Below, in pieces: positions 30,468 through 39,650 of a stretch of DNA of 64,000 nt. The notes below the pieces were generated by a model that was not told the DNA's origin, made no database searches, and was given only the letters and a program-made list of their open reading frames with translations. The DNA is from CAJBLF01 sp041663325 (GTDB taxonomy: Bacteria > Patescibacteriota > Gracilibacteria > Absconditabacterales > Absconditicoccaceae). How positions within the stretch are numbered: position 1 is the stretch's first letter; each line of letters begins with the position of its first letter. The DNA is taken from positions 6,380 to 70,379 of the forward strand of contig JBAZRN010000004.1 in NCBI GenBank assembly GCA_041663325.1, given 5' to 3'. Made by a program: the position numbers and the translations under genes.

Positions 30468-31184
30468 ATGAAACGTGAATGATACAAAAATATCTTGTTG
30501 ACTGGTGAACCATGATGTGGTAAGAGTACCTTATTGAAAGAATTAGTTAGCGCCATAGACCATAAGACATGAATTATTACCCAAGAAATACGTGATAATA
30601 CACGTCAGAGAATTTGATTTGAAGTCATAAGTTCAGGAGGAAAAAAAAGTCTTTTGGCGTCCAAAACAAAAACATCAGATATTCTATTTGCGAATAAATA
30701 TTGGATCCAAACAGATGGTATCGAACAAATACTTTCGACATTAAGCATGCAGCCGTGAGATCTTCTCTATATAGACGAAATCGCTTCTATGCAATTATAT
30801 GCGCCATGATTTCAATCATTCGTAAAATGATGGTTGTCATCAAAAAATCCATTATTAGGCGCGATCAAATTAGATGATGCCCAGTATCCGCAAATTCAAA
30901 ACATAAAAAAAAGAGAAGATACTTTGGTAATTAATATCATGGATACCACAACCACCTACAACAAAAACTTTTTAATCAAATTATTGTCAAAGATCAAAAA
31001 ATCTCAGCGCTATCTCAAAGAACAAGAAAGATTTCACCAACTAAATTCCACTACATGGGAAATGAATTCTTCTTCAGCTGAGAGAAATCTAATAATAGAA
31101 AATTGAATAATACATTGCGATTGTCAATTTTATACACAATACGGAATATGTAGCCATAGTATAGCACTAAGACAAATGATATAA
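30468..31184 (+). CDS. THEP1-like NTPase fused to a SWIM-type zinc finger
   Basis: 238 residues. N-terminus KNILLTGEPGCGKSTLLKEL is a Walker A typical of THEP1/NTPase_1, followed by GIITQEIRDNTRQRIGFEVI (family GF.T.EIR..g.R.GF) and LLYIDEIASMQL as Walker B. The C-terminus, residues 214-238, has CDCQFYTQYGICSHSIAL, matching the SWIM finger pattern C-x-C-x(n)-C-x-H (C217, C219, C228, H230). SWIM fingers bind DNA or proteins. I do not know this fusion from described proteins. The gene follows mutY after 22 bases on the same strand, which hints at a nucleic-acid role. Confidence 0.75.
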
Positions 31185-31233
31185 CAAGAATGATTGATTA
31201 CTCTCAAAAAATGAATATTAATAATTGCCGAAT

Positions 31234-31427
31234 AAAAAAAACCCGTTCAAGCGATCACAAAAGAAATATTCTTTAAATTGATGGCTAACGGGAATTTGAA
31301 ATACAATTTGTTTTTTCATCAGCGTTGATAGATCACCTGAAACAGTTTGTAGTAAAACCAACTGACATAAGCAGTGAGGATTTCCTTTACTACAGGGATT
31401 GTTTCATGACGTAATCGTACTGATTAG
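31234..31427 (-). ncRNA. Structured RNA of about 190 nt (6S-like hairpin architecture)
   Basis: On the minus strand a promoter (TTGATT, 16 bases, TATAAA) is followed by a rod-like structure. TGAAACA pairs with TGTTTCA and TGTAGTAAA with TTTACTACA across a 28-base apex, with an internal bulge ATCCC/AAC, and an outer pairing ATCAG/CTGAT. It ends with CCCGTT...AACGGG and eight T. No open frame spans it. Length, single long hairpin and bulge resemble bacterial 6S RNA, which binds RNA polymerase, but I cannot confirm the central-bubble consensus. Confidence 0.6.
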
Positions 31428-31432
31428 TTGAG

Positions 31433-31460
31433 TTTATACTATTTACCCGTAAAAAATCAA
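31433..31460 (-). promoter_or_regulatory. Promoter of the structured RNA
   Basis: Minus strand TTGATT, 16 bases, TATAAA, ending about 7 bases before the inferred RNA start and divergent from the ASCH gene. Confidence 0.6.
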
Positions 31461-31495
31461 GATCAAAATCAAAATTTATTTTTAAAGAGCAGCCA

Positions 31496-31825
31496 ATGAA
31501 AATATTAAAGTTTTCTCCACCCTTGCCAGATAAGGTCTTAAACTGAGAAAAAACTATAACCCGAAGAATCAATGACGAAAAAGAAATTGTCCTATGAGAT
31601 GACCTTTCACTCTGTCATAATGATTGAACGGAATTTGCTCAAGCTATTGCCATCAAAGTCAGAGAAACGACATTTTGAGGACTTACTGAAGAAGATTTCA
31701 TCGGTCACGAAAAATTTGCAAACGAAGAAGAAATGTACAAAACATATAAAAATTATTATCACAAAAAAATTACTCCCCAGACCAATCTCAAAATTATTGA
31801 GTTTAAATTAACAAAAATAATATAG
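31496..31825 (+). CDS. ASCH domain protein
   Basis: 109 residues: MKILKFSPPLPDKVLNGEKTITWRIND (the family G.Kt.TwR block, with the Trp as CGA), then LGDDLSLCH, AIAIKVRETTFGGLTEEDF and KIIEFKL. ASCH domains have a PUA-like barrel and bind RNA; some have amidohydrolase or nuclease activity. The C-terminal EEMYKTYKNYYHK is typical of the small stand-alone group. It ends with TAG, and a short GC-rich hairpin (CCCCGC-acg-GCGGGG) follows before rsmI. Confidence 0.82.
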
Positions 31826-31891
31826 CACGCATTTTTCAGCCTTTCCACTCCTGCCCCGCACGGCGGGGTTTCAACTCTTCAACCTTTCGAC

Positions 31892-32560
31892 ATGCTCTAC
31901 TTCATTCCCACGCCCATCTGAAACAAAGACGATATCACGCTTCGCGCAATCAAGCTTTTCCAGTCGCTGGAATTTTTCGTCTGTGAAGACACGAGAACTA
32001 CCATGAAGCTTATGAAAATGTACGAAATTCCTTACAAAGACAAAACCTTTTTTTCATTGACTAGTTTTACTTCTGATAATCAATTGGCTCGTTATGTAGA
32101 TATTTTGAAAGCGAGTGATATAGGTCTCGTCTCGGAAGCAGGCACGCCAGGACTCTCTGATCCGGGCAAATCTATGATCCAACTTTGTAATGAGAATAAA
32201 ATACCATACACTATTTTACCAGGTGCAAACGCGCTTATTCCAGCAGTCGTAGCAGCGTGATTCGATACCTCAGCATTTACTTACTTATGATTTCTTCCGA
32301 CCAAGAAGGGAAGACAAACCAAAATCAAAGAGATATTACAATCAGAAATACCAGTTTTCGTGTATGAATCTGTGCATAGAATAGAAAAACTTTTGAAAGA
32401 AATTTCTCAGGCTGGATTCACGGGACAGATTTCTATCGCGAGAGAAGTGAGCAAAATGTTCGAACAGCATTTCACGGGAACAGTAGAGGAGGCTATCAGT
32501 CTCATAAAAGAAAAAAAACTCCCTATCAAGGGAGAATTCGTCGTTGGAATAAAAAAATAA
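31892..32560 (+). CDS. rsmI: 16S rRNA (cytidine(1402)-2'-O)-methyltransferase RsmI
   Basis: 222 residues. TPIGNKDDITLRA (family TPIGN..D.t.RA), CEDTRTTMKLM, IGLVSEAGTPGLSDPGK and IPYTILPGANALIPAV are the SAM-binding blocks of the tetrapyrrole-methylase fold; FLPTKKGRQTK and YESVHRIEKLL follow. It methylates C1402 in the decoding centre of 16S rRNA. The C-terminal domain is short. It converges with the transglycosylase gene, 8 bases apart. Confidence 0.95.
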
Positions 32561-32568
32561 TTGTTTCT

Positions 32569-33498
32569 TTAGTTTTTCGCTTTTGACGCAGGAGAATTCT
32601 TGGCTTTGATATCTCTAAATTTTTCCAAAATGTGTTCATTGCTCAATCATTGCTGGATATATCATTCTAATCTTTCGGAATAATTTCTATATCGCGTAAG
32701 TCTGGATTTAAAACGTGAAATATGATCACCAGTAAATTTTTTAGCGAAATTATTTGGTCATTTGTTATATCCATTGAGCGCAAGAAGCCGCTGAAAGTCA
32801 AAGTTTGAATCATGTTTATATTTGTCCCAAGATTTGTCTTTGAGCTTAGAGAGATTGACTTGTTTTTTGCAATACAAGAGATACTGAGCAGAAAAATTTA
32901 ATGCTGTCTGTGGATTGAATCTATCATCCAATGCAGAGAGTTTGCTGACATCGAAATTATAATTCTTTCTGATTTCGACAAGCTTTTTGGCAATTTCCGC
33001 ATTCGCTTTTTTTCTAGGACTTTTTTCTTTGCTATGTTTTTTGAGGAGCTCATTATAATCCCAGGTTTTGTAAAGAGGATTATCAGAAAATACTTTTAGA
33101 TTTTTTTTAAGATGATTCTGGTCAAACCATTTTAATGTATCTGGCTGGATTTGTGAGATGCCAGCTCCGCCATCAGCGATATTGATATTGACAGGATTGC
33201 CTTCTCATTCTATCATATTGAGCGCAAAAAGATACTCCATAGGGACACCAACACTTTTGGCGGTTTTCTCAATTTCTGGATAATACCTGAATGTATTGAA
33301 AAAATTTACCATTCAAGATGCTAAAGAAAACTTTTTTTTATCAACTCATGCTTTTTTGAGATATGTAGCAAATTCACATTTTTTTTGTTGCACGGCTTCA
33401 GATACTGATTCTTTCAATTCAGATAATGCTGTCTTGGTTTCTTTTATTACCTCTGATGTCAAAAAATATGATTCATCTGTGTGCATAGTTTCAAGCAT
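32569..33498 (-). CDS. Lytic transglycosylase-like protein (SLT fold)
   Basis: 309 residues. After a charged helical N-terminus, the segment GVPMEYLFALNMIEGEGNP carries the presumed catalytic Glu, followed by GGAGISQIQPDT (family G..G..Qi.p.T) and FDFQWLLALNGYNKGPNNF (family AL.aYN.Gp). These are the three hallmark SLT motifs. No signal peptide is visible at the chosen start, although an in-frame stop blocks any longer form. It may be exported with the upstream gene product or act on its own wall. Co-transcribed with the gene 17 bases upstream. Confidence 0.75.
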
Positions 33499-33515
33499 AG
33501 TGATACTGATAGGTG

Positions 33516-34118
33516 CTAAATTTTAAGCGTATGTCTAATGATGTTTGGATCATCTATATCTTTATTACTCTCTTTTTTCTTTAATTCTTCTTCGAGGATC
33601 ATATAGGTCAAAATATTGGCGATAATTGTTTTCTGTGTCTGAGGAACCTTATCACCTACTAATTCTTTTTTACGAGGTTGCATCATAGTGATAGCGTGTT
33701 TCTCAGGTCATTCCTGAAGTACTTTGGTAAGTAATCATGACTTATCTCTTGTCTCTTTGTACAAATTGAGTTGTTGCTTGATAAGGCGGTCAATAAGTCC
33801 TACACGTCGTGTAGGGCTTTTAATGCGATCTTTAAGCAGATGCGTATCATCGATTTTTAAAGATTTTTTTACTGTAGGAAGAAAACTTTTTAATACCTTT
33901 TTAATGAGAACAATATCGTCATCATATTCTTGCAATGGATCATCAAGCACAAAGACCACTTTTTTGACCCAATCTTTATCCATCTGTTGCCAGAGATTGT
34001 TTTTGATGTATGTTCAAATTCATTCATATACTTTATTATCATACGCAATGCCCTTTGATACAAGGTTATGAAGCGATGAATTATAGTGATCTTTTGGGTC
34101 TGATGTTTTTGTCGTCAT
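33516..34118 (-). CDS. Hypothetical charged helical protein
   Basis: 200 residues, no recognised domain. Features: KDWVKKVVFVLDDPLQEYDDD, IDDTHLLKDRIKSP and a Lys/Glu-rich C-terminus. Codons for SPTWRVGL sit in a perfect inverted repeat (CCTACACG-t-CGTGTAGG on the plus strand, about 33799-33816), an intergenic-type palindrome carried in frame. It shares a strong promoter with the downstream transglycosylase gene and may help or regulate it. Ends with TAG. Confidence 0.6.
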
Positions 34119-34156
34119 GAGTAACTATTGAAAAAATAAAACGATTTAGTATAATT

Positions 34157-34184
34157 AGTATACATATTTTTTTTTATTTGTCAA
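34157..34184 (-). promoter_or_regulatory. Promoter of the transglycosylase operon
   Basis: Minus strand TTGACA, 16 bases, TATACT; expected leader about 32 bases. Confidence 0.8.
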
Positions 34185-34191
34185 AAAATAG

Positions 34192-35214
34192 ATGAAGAAA
34201 AAATGGATAGGGTGGGGAATTGGCGTAGTGATTCTTATTTTAGGACTTTTTCTCGGTGATGTGCAAATTCAATTCGGTACGTATTCACCGCAAGCAAGCG
34301 CAAAAATAGTTCGTGCTCAATTGACTAAAATTCAAGACATTAGTTGATCGTTTTTTCGTTCACCAGGAGAAAGTTTAGCCAAAGAACTAGAAAAATTTTC
34401 AGCTACCCAACACAATTTAGACCTACGAACCTACGAATTTACCCAAAAAGACTTCAAAACCACATTGACAAAACTAGCAGAAAATGGCGTGAATGTCAGG
34501 ATAATCGTCGAAGATAAAAAATTCCAACAATTCCAAAATACGCTCAAAGTATTGAGTCAGTATTTTTCTTGATATAAAAATATCCAGCTCAAATCTGATA
34601 AACAAATGGGGACGGAATACGTGCATGCCAAGGTCAATCTTATCGACAGCGGATTTATCATTCAAACAGCGAATCTAACAAACAGCTCATTTGCTAGCAA
34701 TCGCGAACATTTTTTCCAAAGCAATGACAGCTGAGTTCGAACAAGTTTACACACGATTTTTGAAAAAGATTGGGTAGGAAGCAAAATCACTATGAAAGAT
34801 ATTCATCCAAATCTTGTCGTCTGCAATATCAACTGCAGGGGAGTGATCGAGCAGTTGCTCAGTTCAGCAAAAGAATCCATCATCATCCAAACACAATATA
34901 TTACCGATGAGGCGCTGCGGACGATTCTCAAAGCCAAGAAAACGCTGCCTGAATTCAAACTTCTCGTAGCCGATACGGACGATAATAATGAGCTTATTCG
35001 TTATTTTGGAAACGACTATGCGAGAAAATTCAAAAAATATTATAACCATACCAAGATGATCCTTATAGACCACAAAACCTTATTGCTGGGAAGTATGAAT
35101 TTATCTGCTACCTCTTTGGACAAAAATAGAGAAATCTGAATTTTACTCACCGATCCAACCATTATCAACGAATTTGCTAGTCAATTCGGAATGGATTGGG
35201 ATAGGGGAAAATAA
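34192..35214 (+). CDS. Phospholipase D-like protein
   Basis: 340 residues. N-terminal transmembrane or signal helix (KKWIGWGIGVVILILGLFLGD), then two HKD motifs: YVHAKVNLIDSGFIIQTANL (about residue 144) and YNHTKMILIDHKTLLLGSMNL (about residue 285). Two HKD motifs in one chain are the active-site pair of the PLD superfamily (cardiolipin synthases, phospholipases, nucleases). Sequence after each motif (NLTNSS, NLSATS) is typical. Exported or membrane-anchored; substrate is a phosphodiester, probably phospholipid, but a nuclease role is possible. Confidence 0.88.
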
Positions 35215-35358
35215 AACGATTGACTGTTCGACTTATAGAACTATGGAGAAAACCAAAATCTATCGTTCTATCGTTCCCGAAACCATCGTTCTAAATGGCT
35301 ATTGACTTTGTCATTAAAAAGATTATGATATAAGATATAAACAAAAAAAAACAAAACC

Positions 35359-35736
35359 ATGAAAAAAATAATAGTATTATTATCGCTGCTAACCTTGATA
35401 TCACATGCAGGATTTGCTCAGACAGATCTTTTAGAGATATTCTCAGATAGTGCCTGTTATAAGATAGTTCAGTGCAAAGTGGACCAGGCAAGTGACGGAA
35501 GATATGTAAAAAATATCATATTCTCCTTTCCGGATGGTTCATTACTTGCAGAAGCCTATCTGGAATCCAAGGCATTTAGAAATGGAGACAAAATATCTGT
35601 AGGATATCTGAGTATTGACAGCAGTGATGGCACCAATTTTGGCTTCAATGCCAAAGATCTCAAATCCATGAGCAAGGATTTGGTCAAACAATTAAGCATA
35701 ATTCTCCGAAGAGAAAAAATTACAACAAAATATTAA
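35359..35736 (+). CDS. Hypothetical secreted protein A
   Basis: 125 residues with a clear signal peptide (MKKIIVLLSLLTLISHAGFA, cleavage before QTD). The mature part has two Cys (SDSACYKIVQCKVD). None of its seven glycines is UGA, and its leader is A-rich (AAAACAAAACC before ATG), unlike neighbours. It forms a pair with the next gene, 13 bases downstream, which shares the design ('signal peptide, iFSFpD/FSFTDSS'). Signal sequence style and codon use recall Bacteroidota, so transfer from there is possible. Function unknown. Confidence 0.65.
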   Translation: MKKIIVLLSLLTLISHAGFAQTDLLEIFSDSACYKIVQCKVDQASDGRYVKNIIFSFPDGSLLAEAYLESKAFRNGDKISVGYLSIDSSDGTNFGFNAKDLKSMSKDLVKQLSIILRREKITTKY

Positions 35737-35749
35737 AACAAAAAAACCT

Positions 35750-36154
35750 ATGAAAAAATTATTATGTATTATTATATTCCTTAGTATAGGAATGGCTTCG
35801 TCTTCCGCTCAGCAATTTAAATCATTGAAGATAAGCGATAAGATAATAAAGGAAGACATCTACATCAAAGAGATGTCCCTAATGACGTTGCTTAGCGAAG
35901 CAAAAGCAACATGTCAAATAGATACAACTATCCAAGGTGGTATTGTGAAAACAATAAAATTCTCCTTCACGGATAGTTCTAATTTCAAAACGTTATACAT
36001 TTCGTCCAACGAAGTAGTCCCAGGGAGAAAACGATATAAAATAAAATATATCGTATTAGAAAGTTGTCAAAAATCTTGGAGTATAAAACCCCAAAAGCTG
36101 AAACGATTAAGATTCCTCTGGTTAAAATTGGACGACCAGATGAACTGACATTAA
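35750..36154 (+). CDS. Hypothetical secreted protein B (paralogue of A)
   Basis: 134 residues if UGA is read as glycine, 132 if the TGA at 36146-36148 is the stop; TAA follows one codon later either way. Signal peptide MKKLLCIIIFLSIGMASSSA. Mature part shares with protein A the segment ...CQIDTTIQGGIVKTIKFSFTDS versus CKVDQASDGRYVKNIIFSFPDG, so the two are tandem paralogues. No UGA-Gly among its internal glycines, and CGA occurs where Arg would suit (GRKRYKIK, KRLRF). This supports recent acquisition from a standard-code donor. Confidence 0.6.
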
Positions 36155-36171
36155 AAAACAATTCATGCTAT

Positions 36172-36203
36172 AAACCTCTCTGTAATTCAGGGGGGTTTTT
36201 TTA
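36172..36203 (+). terminator. Intrinsic terminator
   Basis: AACCTCTCTG, loop, CAGGGGGGTT, seven T; ends the secreted-protein pair. Confidence 0.85.
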
Positions 36204-36265
36204 ACATTGAAAAAAAAAATCGTTTGGTTATATACAATAATCTTATTAATCTTTTATTTTTTTAA

Positions 36266-36703
36266 ATGTTTCTTATGTTAGTTATTCCATTTCAGAAGCT
36301 CTCAGCAAAAGCAAAGATACCTTCACAAGCAACATTTTCCGATGCTGGATATGATTTATTTGCTACAGAAAATTGTATAATCAGACCAGGAGAAAGAAAA
36401 TTATGTAAAACAAATATAGCTACTGCTATTCCTCATGGGTATTATGGAAGGATAGCGCCACGTTCATGATTGGCATACAAACATGGAATAGATATCTTAG
36501 CGGGCGTAATTGATTCAGGATATAGAGGTGATATTTGAGTCATTGTCATCAACTTTGGACTTGAAAATTTTCCTATCAATGAGGGAGATAAAATAGCTCA
36601 ATTTATCATAGAAAAATGCCATTATGTTGAGTGGCAAGAGGTTACTGAATTGCCGGAAAGTCAGAGAGGGGAATGAGCGCGAGGTTCTACAGGACATAAA
36701 TAA
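36266..36703 (+). CDS. dut: dUTP diphosphatase
   Basis: Hydrolyses dUTP to dUMP, keeping uracil out of DNA. 145 residues. Motif 1 SDAGYDL, motif 2 APRSGLA, motif 3 AGVIDSGYRGDIGV, motif 4 GDKIAQFI, motif 5 RGEGAWGSTG. The residue of motif 5 that stacks on uracil is encoded by CGA, which as Trp is chemically sensible and as Arg is not. The trimeric family length is normal. Next gene map starts 43 bases later. Confidence 0.95.
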
Positions 36704-36746
36704 ATTAAGCATAGTCATTTATTTATTTACCATAAAAAAACCACTT

Positions 36747-37535
36747 ATGTCCAAACAACAAAACATCATCATCAAAAATGCCAAGCAAATCGAAAATATC
36801 AAAATATCAGGGAAACATCTGACAACACTTTTACGTTTGCTCTACACCAAGGCGAAAGCTGGTATTTCTTTGATTGAATTAGAATTTATCGCAGAGCATT
36901 ATATCAAGACCAATAACATCAAATGAGCGTTTAAATGATATCAAGGATATCCTGCCAATCTCTGTTTATCAGTAAATGATTGTGTGGTCCATGGAATACC
37001 TAATGAATATGTGCTCAAAAATGGAGATTTGCTCAAAATCGATTGTGGGATTACGTATAATGGCTGAATTACGGATTCTGCTATCACCATTCCTATCTGA
37101 GGCGAAGCAGCCAATCCACTAGGATATCAATTAGCAAAAGCCACTAAAAAATGACTTGATGAATCTATCAAACATATCTGACCAGGAAAAGCAATCTACG
37201 AATATTCTCATCGTGTTCACCAAATAATTACTGCTGCCTGATTTTCTATCTTATGAAAATTAACAGGTCATTGAGTAGGGAATAAAGTTCATGAGAAACC
37301 GCATATTTACAACACCCCAAATTCTGAGATGAAAAATATTTTACTTCAACCTGGGATGGTATTAGCATTTGAACCGATAACTGCGGTAACCTCTACCGAT
37401 TTTGGGACTAAACCAGGAAACAATTGGAACTTATACTGCAAAAAATGAGATCTTTGAGCACAACGAGAATATACAATACTCATAACTAAGGACGGATACG
37501 AGATTTTATCTTGAATAACTGAAGACATTATATAA
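36747..37535 (+). CDS. map: Methionine aminopeptidase
   Basis: Removes the initiator methionine. 262 residues. Metal ligands: Asp in LKIDCGITYNGGITDSA (two Asp), His in TGHGVGNKVHE, Glu in LAFEPITA and Glu in QWEYTILIT. Also CLSVNDCVVHGIP (family ..sVNe.v.HGiP). The residue before EYT is CGA; relatives have an aromatic residue there. About fifteen glycines are UGA. Confidence 0.95.
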
Positions 37536-37629
37536 AATTACTACAACGATATTAAGGATTAAGGATTAAGAAATTTATACGTAATAGAGAGAGATGATCG
37601 TAAATGTAGTGAGAAAGCCCAATTTAATT

Positions 37630-37968
37630 ATGGAAAAATCTTTAAAATTTAGTGTAAAAATAATAGAAATATACAAGTTTCTTACCAAAAAAAATGAGTT
37701 TGTGATTTCCAAACAATTATTAAGAAGTTGAACTAGTATAGGGGCTAATATAACTGAGTCAAAGTTTTGAGCTTCAAAAAAAGATTTTGTTCATAAAATG
37801 ACCATTGCACTCAAAGAAGCGAATGAAACAATATATCGATTACAACTTTTACAAGAAAGTAAAATGTTAGAAAAAGATTATAATGAATATATAAAAGAAG
37901 CTAATAGTATTGTTTGAATATTGGTAAAAATAATAAATACTACCAAGAAAAATATGCTTAATCCTTAA
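37630..37968 (+). CDS. Four-helix bundle protein, second copy
   Basis: 112 residues: FSVKIIEIYKFLTKKNEFVISKQLLRSGTSIGANITESKFGASK (family ..Q..rs.tSi.aNi.E), then ALKEANETIYWLQLLQESK with the family Trp as CGA. Same family as 6176-6538 but distinct subgroup. The surrounding GGATTAAGGATTAAGAA sequence resembles that around many such genes here. Confidence 0.85.
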
Positions 37969-38015
37969 TAAGCGAAGCTCTTAATAATCGCCATAGGCGA
38001 TCTTAATTCTTAATG
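37964..38015. repeat. Palindromic intergenic repeat, copy 1
   Basis: CTTAATAAGCGAAGCTC, then ATCGCC-ata-GGCGAT hairpin, then CTTAATTCTTAATG. Copy 2 is at 38550-38603. Confidence 0.85.
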
Positions 38016-38023
38016 TATTAGAG

Positions 38024-38494
38024 ATGATCCTCTGAATAGACCCCGGTGTTAGAAAATTAGGTTACGCAGTCATCAAATCGAATCTGGAAATAGTGGATTC
38101 AGGCATTTTATTGTCAGAAATAAAATCTCCCACGAGAATGGATCAGTTTGAGAGAATGAGAGAGATAGATGAATATTTCACAAAATTATGTAAAAAATAT
38201 ACTATACAGACTATGTCGATGGAAAAACTTTTTTTCACGAAATTCAATCAAAATAACGCAGAATTCGTTTACGGTATCAGAGCAATACTTATTACCTTAT
38301 GTCTAAAAAATAATATTAAAATAAAGGAATATACACCTATTCAACTCAAAAAATTCGTTACATGAAACAGCAAGGCAGAAAAGAAATTAGTGCAAAATTG
38401 CATTATGAAATTATATGGTTTAAAAGAATGCCCAGAATTCAACGACGCAGCAGATGCACTTGCCTTAGCTTATATAGCTACGAAAACTAAATAA
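38024..38494 (+). CDS. ruvC: Holliday junction resolvase RuvC
   Basis: 156 residues. Catalytic acids: Asp in ILGIDPGVRKLGYAV, Glu in TMSMEKLFF, and Asp residues in FNDAADALALAY. Also IKEYTPIQLKKFVTG (family Y.P.qvK..v.G). It cuts four-way junctions held by RuvAB. Flanked on both sides by the same palindromic repeat. Confidence 0.95.
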
Positions 38495-38549
38495 GGATTA
38501 AGAATTAAAAATTAAGGATTAAGAATGAGTAAAAAAAGATTCCTACATT

Positions 38550-38603
38550 CTTAATAAGCGAAGCTCCTAATAATCACCGTAGGTGATCTTGATTCTTAAT
38601 ATG
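38550..38603. repeat. Palindromic intergenic repeat, copy 2
   Basis: Near identical to copy 1, but the hairpin is ATCACC-gta-GGTGAT: the change G to A in one arm is matched by C to T in the other, keeping the stem. Confidence 0.85.
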
Positions 38604-38612
38604 TTTATTGTT

Positions 38613-39041
38613 TTATTTAGTTTCCATTTCTTTTTCTATTTCCTTGATTTCTTTGTTCTGTATTTTGTTTTCTTTTTCCATCTGAAGCGCCATTTTCTCT
38701 GCTTCTTTTGCTTCTCTATGATATGCATGGATGCTTGTTTGCAGCATCTTTTTAAATTTTCATTGAAATACGATTCATGTGAATCAGATAAATAACGGAG
38801 CACCCATAAATCCGTAAAACATAGAAACAATTTTACCTGCATAGGTAGCAGGAGCCATATCTCCATATCCGATGGTTGACATCGTTACTGATGTGAAATA
38901 GAGTGAATTGAAAAAGCTCCATCCTTCTAGATTATAAAATGCAATAGTACCAGCAAAAATAACTATAAGGATGATTATAACAAAGAAAAGTATTGTGTAT
39001 TCTGCTATAAATTCATGTAAAAACCTTTTGATAAAGTGCAT
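38613..39041 (-). CDS. Two-helix potassium channel
   Basis: 142 residues. Transmembrane helix 1 (YTILFFVIIILIVIFAGTIAF), pore loop and selectivity filter FTSVTMSTIGYGDMAP (TIGYGD), and helix 2 (AGKIVSMFYGFMGAPLFIGF), then a charged coiled-coil tail (EAEKMALQMEKENKIQNKEIKEIEKE). This is the minimal KcsA-like pore. The coiled-coil tail probably holds the tetramer. Controls membrane potential or K+ content. Confidence 0.92.
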
Positions 39042-39086
39042 TTGAATCCATAAATAATTAAATATGCTAACATATTATAACCAGAA

Positions 39087-39236
39087 ATGAAAAAAAAGCA
39101 AATTTACGAAATAGAATTTCGGAAGATAAAACCAAAAGATGTCAGAAGATGAAAAATCATTTGGAATCATCAGGAAAATCATCTGAAATATTGCCCCTCT
39201 AATATTTGACAAATAAACAATTCTGAGTATACTTAA
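39087..39236 (+). CDS. Possible small protein
   Basis: 49 codons from ATG to TAA reading MKKKQIYEIEFWKIKPKDVRR and a Asn/His-rich end. It runs over the promoter of the next gene and has no recognisable family, so it may be chance. Confidence 0.25.
39206..39233 (+). promoter_or_regulatory. Promoter
   Basis: TTGACA, 16 bases, TATACT; start near 39240, 23 bases before the next ATG, no Shine-Dalgarno. Confidence 0.8.
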
Positions 39237-39262
39237 GACACATTTATTCTTTATCGTATCTA

Positions 39263-39598
39263 ATGGTCACAAAGTTTGACAAACTGTTCTCAGAGTTTTT
39301 ATGACTAAATCATGATGAGAAGAAGCAGAAAGTACTAGCAATGCTAGACTATATCAAAGACAAAATGGATATGGCGCAAGCCATTAGTACATTTATCCAA
39401 AACACACCAAACATCACGGATGATTTCTTAGAAAAAAATTATTCAATGATTATGAACGTCGCATTAGAAAGTAATGAACAAAAAATAACAGCAGATGCGC
39501 AACAAAAATTAGAAAAAATTGCTTCTATTCAGAAAGTTACTAGTGAGAAAAAAAATAAGGATCAGGAAGAGGCAGACAATATCTTAAATAGTATATAA
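39263..39598 (+). CDS. Hypothetical helical protein
   Basis: 111 residues, all-helical, acidic/basic with a coiled-coil C-terminus (TADAQQKLEKIASIQKVTSEKK). No recognised family and no signal peptide. Followed after 52 bases by a 495-residue unknown protein under the same promoter, so the pair may act together. Confidence 0.6.
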
Positions 39599-39650
39599 TT
39601 GTATCTAATTATATAGGACCATACCCTTTTATTCATTTACTACTATTAAA

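Noticed and set aside
39087..39236. Strong gene call for the 49-codon frame
   Set aside because: Kept only as a low-confidence feature because it overlaps a promoter and has no family.
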